Assembly: GCA_900547685.1 (NCBI GenBank)
Contig: URHS01000036.1
Location: 1 to 25,219 of the forward strand
Source: an uncultured Blautia sp.
Lineage (GTDB): Bacteria; Bacillota; Clostridia; Lachnospirales; Lachnospiraceae
Length of the DNA: 25,219 bases
Direction of reading: 5' to 3'
The notes under the pieces were generated by a model. The model was not told where the DNA came from, did no database searches, and was given only the letters and a program-made list of their open reading frames with translations. The position numbers were made by a program, and so were the translations under genes. Below, one piece after another: positions 21,131-25,219 of this stretch; position 1 is the stretch's first letter, and every line of letters starts with the position of its first letter.

Positions 21131-23011
21131 TTATTTCTTAATGCAATAAGTAGGAACCAATTTTTGTACTTTCTCTTTAATGCTCTCATCATCATTATAG
21201 CAAGCTTCTTTCAGCTCTGCCAATTTGTCAAAAAATGTTTCTTCATCCATCTCAATAGGTTTACCGATATGAATTAACTTATTAGCAGTTTCTTTCATAC
21301 CTTCTTCTGCCATAAGAAGTTCTTCATATAGCTTTTCTCCCGGTCGAAGACCTGTGTATTCTATCTTAATATCCACATCCGGTGTATAACCTGACAGGCG
21401 AATTAAGTTTCTTGCCATATCATCAATCCTCACAGGCGCTCCCATTTCCAAAACAAAGATTTCTCCGCCTCTGGCATAGGCTCCTGCCTGTAAAACCAGA
21501 GACACCGCTTCCGGAATTGTCATAAAGTATCGAATGATATCTTTATGTGTTACCGTAACAGGACCACCCTCTGCAATCTGCTTTTTAAACAGCGGAATAA
21601 CACTTCCGTTACTTCCCAACACATTGCCAAAACGAACTGCCACAAATTCTGTTTTTGATATTTTATCAAAACTCTGAACAATCATTTCACACAGACGTTT
21701 TGATGCGCCCATAATGTTTGTAGGATTTACTGCTTTATCTGTTGAAATTAAAACAAAGCGTTTCACTCCATACTTACTGGCTGCTTTTGCTGTTTTATAA
21801 GTTCCAAAAACATTATTTTTAATCGCTTCATTTGGGCTGTCCTCCATAAGAGGAACATGCTTATGTGCCGCAGCATGGTACACAATGTCCAGACGATATT
21901 TCTCAAACACCGTTTCCATTCTGTGTGTATTTCTCACAGAACCGATTAAAACAACTAAATTCAGCTCCGGATAATGTCTTTTCAGCTCCTGCTGGATTTC
22001 ATAAGCATTATTTTCGTAAATATCAAAAATAATCAACTGCTTCGGATTATACATGGCAATCTGGCGACACAATTCACTGCCGATAGAACCGCCTCCACCG
22101 GTAACCATAACAACTTTCTGCTCCACATATCCCATAATCTCATCCAGATTTACCTGAATAGGATCTCTTCCCAGCAAATCAGTAATCTCAACATCTCTCA
22201 GCTTTTCAATATTCAATTCTCCGTCAATAAGCTGATACATACCCGGCAATGTTTTTAATTCACATTTTGCCATTTTGCATATTTCGAGAATTTCCTTTCG
22301 TTCCTCTTTAGAAGCCGAAGGCATTGCCAGAATAATTTTATCAATTTTATACTTTTCTACATTCTTTAAAATGGCGAAACGGTCTCCTACAATAGGAATA
22401 CCACTAATATAACGCCCTGTTTTATTATAATCGTCATCAATAACACAGCAAACTTTCATGGTAAGAAAAGAACTGTCTAAAATTTCTTTAATAATAACGC
22501 GTCCTGCATCTCCTGCTCCGATAATCATAACTCTTTTCTGAGGCTGTCCACAGCCAAAACGCTGTTCTCTCGCCTCTTTCAAGTATCGGCAAAAACGATA
22601 GGAAAATCGTATTCCTACAACCATTACTGTCTGCAGCAAAATTTCCGCAAAAAAATAACTTCTCGGTATCGGGTATTGAAGTAAATGAAAACCTGCAATC
22701 TGCATAAAAAAGGAAATCATATTCGCCAATATAATATAACCTAATTCATGAATGCTGATAAACTTCCAAAGGCTATGATACATTTTACAAAAATAAAATA
22801 TTAACACTGTTGTAATAATGTGAATAGGCAAATAATGATACATACTTTCCAAATATACTGCATCAATACTGCTGTAAGAAAAATCAAATCTGGCAATCAG
22901 CGCTCCTACTGATGCCATAATAATAATCACAACATCTCCCAAAAACAAAAGTAATGCCCGTCTTACCCATTGCAAATCCAATAACCGTGGTTCTTTTATA
23001 TTTTGTTTCAC
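21131..23011 (-). CDS. Membrane-bound UDP-GlcNAc 4,6-dehydratase (PglF/CapD-like)
   Basis: A 626-residue protein of the full-length PglF/WbpM class. Four N-terminal membrane segments lie in about 15-140. Then comes a CoA-binding-like domain (VMIIGAGDAGRVII at 161-174) and an SDR domain with the nucleotide motif TGGGGSIGSE (304-313), VYHAAAHKHVPLME, ISTDKAVNP (422-430) and NIMGASKR (432-439), where Met occupies the usual Tyr position, as in inverting/retaining NDP-sugar 4,6-dehydratases. It should convert UDP-GlcNAc to the 4-keto-6-deoxy intermediate for the aminotransferase downstream. The start is GTG with AAAGGG about ten bases upstream. It is the first gene of the 11-gene operon. Confidence 0.92.
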   Translation of the reverse strand: MKQNIKEPRLLDLQWVRRALLLFLGDVVIIIMASVGALIARFDFSYSSIDAVYLESMYHYLPIHIITTVLIFYFCKMYHSLWKFISIHELGYIILANMISFFMQIAGFHLLQYPIPRSYFFAEILLQTVMVVGIRFSYRFCRYLKEAREQRFGCGQPQKRVMIIGAGDAGRVIIKEILDSSFLTMKVCCVIDDDYNKTGRYISGIPIVGDRFAILKNVEKYKIDKIILAMPSASKEERKEILEICKMAKCELKTLPGMYQLIDGELNIEKLRDVEITDLLGRDPIQVNLDEIMGYVEQKVVMVTGGGGSIGSELCRQIAMYNPKQLIIFDIYENNAYEIQQELKRHYPELNLVVLIGSVRNTHRMETVFEKYRLDIVYHAAAHKHVPLMEDSPNEAIKNNVFGTYKTAKAASKYGVKRFVLISTDKAVNPTNIMGASKRLCEMIVQSFDKISKTEFVAVRFGNVLGSNGSVIPLFKKQIAEGGPVTVTHKDIIRYFMTIPEAVSLVLQAGAYARGGEIFVLEMGAPVRIDDMARNLIRLSGYTPDVDIKIEYTGLRPGEKLYEELLMAEEGMKETANKLIHIGKPIEMDEETFFDKLAELKEACYNDDESIKEKVQKLVPTYCIKK

Positions 23012-23082
23012 GTCTTTTGTTCCCTTTCAGCTCAATATACTTTACGATAATTTAACTTTTCTTTTACCCATACTCTCACAGT

Positions 23083-23111
23083 ATTATATCTCAAACTTGT
23101 GGCTTAAACAA
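23083..23111 (-). promoter_or_regulatory. Promoter of the 11-gene polysaccharide operon
   Basis: Minus-strand -35 TTGTTT (23106-23111), 17-nt spacer, perfect -10 TATAAT (23083-23088). The predicted start near 23076 leaves a 65-nt leader before GTG 23011. No other good promoter was seen inside the operon, where gene gaps are 2-19 bp. Confidence 0.75.
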
Positions 23112-23113
23112 GT
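23095..23113. promoter_or_regulatory. Dyad overlapping the operon -35, candidate operator
   Basis: ACTTGT (23095-23100) and ACAAGT (23108-23113) form a perfect 6-bp inverted repeat with a 7-nt spacer covering the -35 hexamer. The size suits a small dimeric repressor. No regulator gene is present in the window. Confidence 0.4.
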
Positions 23114-23208
23114 CAAAATCTGTTTTCAACTATGAAAAGTCTATAAAACTACCATTCCCTATGCTTTCCATTCCTATTCTTACACAGTAATATTTGCTTT
23201 TTATAAAA

Positions 23209-23257
23209 GAAAAAAAGGTATTACAAACAGCCTGTTTTACTGCTTGTAATACCTTTT
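23209..23257 (-). terminator. Strong rho-independent terminator of the BMP lipoprotein gene
   Basis: Arms 23213-23230 and 23240-23257 pair over 17 of 18 positions with a 9-nt loop. On the minus strand the hairpin is followed by TTTTTTTCTTTT. It begins 21 bases after the stop codon. Confidence 0.93.
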
Positions 23258-23277
23258 ATTTGGTTTATTTCAGTATT

Positions 23278-24432
23278 TTATTTTACAACAATATTTTTAT
23301 AATACCAGTTAATTCCGCCTGTGATTGTTGCATCATCTAAAGTCTTACCTTCTTCACCAACGGTTTTTCCGTCATTTGTTTCCAGAACGCCGTCAAACAC
23401 ATTAAATCCTTCTTCAATAATACGTTTTTTGGCTTCATCAACTTTTTCCTGTGTTCCAGGTGCAACTAAATCTTCATTTAATGGTGCGATATCTACTAAT
23501 CCTTCTTTCATACCGCCAAAGTAATTTTCAGCTGTCCATGTTCCGTCAATTACTTTCTTAGTAGCTTCTGTATAGTATTTACCCCAGTTCCAGATAACAG
23601 ATGTTAAAGTTGCTCCCGGTGCATCTTTTTCCATATCAGAGTTATAACCTACGCCCCATACACCTGCTGCTTCTGCTTCTGTCTGTGGGTTTGGTGTATC
23701 GCAGTGCTGTCCGATTACGTCACATCCTTCTGCAATCAGAGCTTTTGCCGCATTTGTTTCTTCTGTAGGTGAAAGCCAGCTATTTGTAACCTTTACATAA
23801 ACCTGTGCATCCGGATTAACTTCTGCAACACCAATGGCAAACGCATCCGCACCGCCTGTTACCTCTGAGTTTTCAGAGCCCATTGCAGCCACATAACCGA
23901 TTTTATTTGTCTCTGTTTTCATACCGGCAACAATACCGGATAAATATCTTGCCTGATAAATTCTTCCGAAATAGTTGTTAAAGTTGGAATCATTCTTCTT
24001 ATATCCGGTTCCGTGAGAGAATGCTACATCAGGATACTCTTTTGCCATAGCTTCCATCGTGTCCATATAGCCCCAGCTTGTACCAAAGATCACATTGCAA
24101 CCGTCTTCGATGCACTCTTTGATCGCAGTCTCTGTCTTGGTCGGGTCTGTGTCTGTGATATTGGTCTTTCTCACGATCTGGCTGTCTTTCAGACCAAGTT
24201 TCTTCTGCATCGCTATGATGCCCTGATCATGTGTATATGTATACCCTGACCCCTCTGAAGGATCAGAGATATGAATCACCCCGATCTTCAGATCTTTCTT
24301 TGCAATCTTGAACTGTTTTTTCTCCTCCTTCTTGTCGCTTGTAGTCTTTTTAGAGCCGCAGCCTGTCATCAATCCCAAGACAAGCACTAACGACAAAATA
24401 ATGCCAGTGACTTTCAAAACTTTTTTCTTCAT
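23278..24432 (-). CDS. BMP-family ABC transporter substrate-binding lipoprotein (orphan)
   Basis: A 384-residue lipoprotein of the BMP/PnrA-like family, whose members bind nucleosides or related molecules for ABC import. The signal has KKK, a hydrophobic core and the lipobox LMTGC (Cys25). The mature part has IGVIHISDPSEGSGYTYTHD, VIFGTSWGYMD, FSHGTGYK, YLSGIVAGMKT.TNKIGYVAAM and IGQHCDTPNPQ, all in the BMP pattern. The reading frame extends to 24540, but the ATG at 24432 has AGGAGG and a proper signal peptide; the extra N-terminal residues span the promoter. No permease or ATPase gene follows: a strong terminator comes next. Codon use changes abruptly near codon 130. Confidence 0.9.
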   Translation of the reverse strand: MKKKVLKVTGIILSLVLVLGLMTGCGSKKTTSDKKEEKKQFKIAKKDLKIGVIHISDPSEGSGYTYTHDQGIIAMQKKLGLKDSQIVRKTNITDTDPTKTETAIKECIEDGCNVIFGTSWGYMDTMEAMAKEYPDVAFSHGTGYKKNDSNFNNYFGRIYQARYLSGIVAGMKTETNKIGYVAAMGSENSEVTGGADAFAIGVAEVNPDAQVYVKVTNSWLSPTEETNAAKALIAEGCDVIGQHCDTPNPQTEAEAAGVWGVGYNSDMEKDAPGATLTSVIWNWGKYYTEATKKVIDGTWTAENYFGGMKEGLVDIAPLNEDLVAPGTQEKVDEAKKRIIEEGFNVFDGVLETNDGKTVGEEGKTLDDATITGGINWYYKNIVVK

Positions 24433-24511
24433 AAACCTTCCTCCTTCTGCCTGGCTTCCGCCTTGTGCACGGATGCCAAAACTGCGCCTGTGCGCATTAA
24501 ATGATATTAAA

Positions 24512-24540
24512 ATTATAACAAAAGTGCCTGTCCACTGCAA
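24512..24540 (-). promoter_or_regulatory. Promoter of the BMP lipoprotein gene
   Basis: Minus-strand -35 TTGCAG (24535-24540), 17-nt spacer, perfect -10 TATAAT (24512-24517). The predicted start near 24505 gives a 73-nt leader. A dyad, AAAAGTGCC (24520-24528) with GGTACTTTT (24541-24549), brackets the -35 and could be an operator. Confidence 0.75.
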
Positions 24541-24575
24541 GGTACTTTTGCCTGCCTATTCAGGCCTCAAATGGC

Positions 24576-24617
24576 GAGCAATATGATCCCCGAATCAGTT
24601 TTCTGTTGCTCATTATA
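24576..24617. other. Unexplained structured segment upstream of the BMP promoter
   Basis: A 6-bp inverted repeat (GAGCAA 24576-24581, TTGCTC 24606-24611) encloses two small potential stems and lies directly beside a second minus-strand TATAAT (24612-24617). That box has only the T-run of the trpS terminator at the -35 spacing. It may be a remnant promoter/operator or a short RNA; no known riboswitch class is recognised. Confidence 0.3.
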
Positions 24618-24633
24618 AACTTTCCTTATGCAT

Positions 24634-24679
24634 CAAAAAATCCGGCGAAAACAGCCTCTTAAAGCTGCTCACACCGGAT
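24634..24679 (-). terminator. Rho-independent terminator of trpS
   Basis: ATCCGG (24640-24645) pairs with CCGGAT (24674-24679), with inner pairing CAGC/GCTG, followed on the minus strand by six T. It begins 32 bases after the trpS stop. Confidence 0.85.
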
Positions 24680-24710
24680 CTTGCTATTTTATACTCATAT
24701 CCCGCACATA

Positions 24711-25219
24711 TCAGCGGATACGGTCGGGAAATCCCACTTTGTGCTGTACCTTTCTCAATGTCTTCGTCGCATAGTAAGAAGCCTTTTCCCCATTATCTTT
24801 TATGATCTTATTTAAATAATCTTTATTCTTCATAATGTCGTTATAGCGTTCCTGAATCGGCCGCAGTTCTTCTACAACCGTCTCTCCGACCCGCTCTTTC
24901 AGCCTGCCGTATCCCATGCCATCAAATTCAGCCACTGCTTCCTCGGGTTTCTTCCCATTGATCGCACAGTAGATATCCAGCAGGTTTTTGATGCCAGGCT
25001 TCTGTTCAGAATATGCAATGCATGCCTCGGAGTCTGTCACCGCCTTCTTAAACTTTCTCATAATTGTGTCCGGGTCGTCCAAAAGCAGTATATGCGCATT
25101 GGCATTCTCGTCAGATTTGGACATCTTTTTCTCCGGCTCCTGAAGGCTCATGATCTTCTGTCCGACTTTGCCGATATATGCTTCCGGTATCGTAAATACA
25201 TCTCCATAGATGTTATTAA
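24711..25219 (-). CDS. trpS: Tryptophanyl-tRNA synthetase, C-terminal part (truncated by window edge)
   Basis: The last 169 or so codons of a class Ic tRNA synthetase that charges tRNA-Trp. The frame runs from the window edge (NNIYGDVFTIPEAYIGKVG) through MSLQEPEKKMSKSDENANA, with the KMSKS ATP-binding loop, to VGFPDRIR and a TGA stop. The block LRPIQERYNDIMKN near the end is the usual anticodon-binding C-terminus. There is an internal Met at 25151, but the upstream codons remain in frame and conserved, so the gene continues beyond the window. Its base composition is visibly richer in G and C than the polysaccharide genes. Confidence 0.93.
   Translation of the reverse strand, partial: NNIYGDVFTIPEAYIGKVGQKIMSLQEPEKKMSKSDENANAHILLLDDPDTIMRKFKKAVTDSEACIAYSEQKPGIKNLLDIYCAINGKKPEEAVAEFDGMGYGRLKERVGETVVEELRPIQERYNDIMKNKDYLNKIIKDNGEKASYYATKTLRKVQHKVGFPDRIR

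Noticed and set aside
24433..24540. Upstream start for the BMP lipoprotein (adds 36 residues)
   Set aside because: It would run through the TATAAT promoter and destroy the lipoprotein signal; ATG 24432 has AGGAGG.
886..24586. Many plus-strand open frames of 60-160 codons, e.g. 5848-6336, 3341-3706, 6842-7153
   Set aside because: Each lies antisense inside a clearly recognised minus-strand gene, lacks a good ribosome site or family motif, and has the composition expected from a shadow frame.
24576..24617. Purine or other known riboswitch upstream of the BMP gene
   Set aside because: The possible three-way junction is too small and lacks the conserved core bases, and it lies upstream of the main promoter rather than in the leader.

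Overview
The window is a chromosomal segment of a low-GC Gram-positive gut-type Firmicute. Lachnospiraceae (Blautia/Ruminococcus-like) is my inference from the style of ppdK and trpS, AGGAGG ribosome binding sites, AT-rich codon use and secreted proteins with CW_binding_1 (choline-binding-type) repeats. Every gene I can support is on the minus strand, so transcription runs from right (25219) to left (1). No rRNA, tRNA, CRISPR array, transposase or integrase was seen. No gene-free stretch exceeds 300 bases.

Layout in transcription order: (1) the end of trpS and its terminator; (2) an orphan BMP-family substrate-binding lipoprotein with its own promoter and a strong terminator; (3) an 11-gene Wzx/Wzy polysaccharide operon (23011 to 11135): PglF-type UDP-GlcNAc 4,6-dehydratase, DegT/PglE-type aminotransferase, initiating phosphoglycosyltransferase, GT2, GT4, LicD, Wzy polymerase, Wzz/CpsC co-polymerase, a collapsed CpsD-like protein, GT4 and Wzx flippase, closed by a 14-bp dyad; (4) a separately promoted licD-tarI-tarJ unit that should make and use CDP-ribitol; (5) a 900-residue secreted BspA-type leucine-rich-repeat protein with a choline-binding-type C-terminus, followed by an 18-bp hairpin; (6) a two-gene unit of an O-antigen-ligase-like membrane protein overlapping a transpeptidase-only penicillin-binding protein; (7) a secreted GH25 lysozyme with choline-binding-type repeats; (8) the start of ppdK with its own promoter.

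How it fits together: the dehydratase and aminotransferase should give a UDP-linked 4-amino-4,6-dideoxy-HexNAc. No N-acetyltransferase is present, so the amine may stay free. The small phosphoglycosyltransferase would load a first sugar phosphate on undecaprenyl phosphate, the GTs extend it, the LicD proteins add phospho-substituents (ribitol-5-phosphate from TarIJ and/or phosphocholine), Wzx flips, and Wzy with Wzz polymerises. The parts list (amino-trideoxy sugar, ribitol phosphate, LicD pair, choline-binding-type repeat proteins) resembles pneumococcal teichoic acid/C-polysaccharide. A predicted free amine plus phosphodiester would make the polymer zwitterionic. No LCP-type wall ligase is present, so the ligase-like protein with its coupled PBP is a candidate attachment module.

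Most noteworthy: the LicD-TarI-TarJ cassette, which suggests a bacterial ribitol-phosphate transferase of the fukutin/FKRP fold; a BY-kinase homologue that lost its ATP-binding core; the ligase-PBP pair; and an abrupt codon-usage change inside the BMP lipoprotein gene that may mark the edge of an exchanged block.
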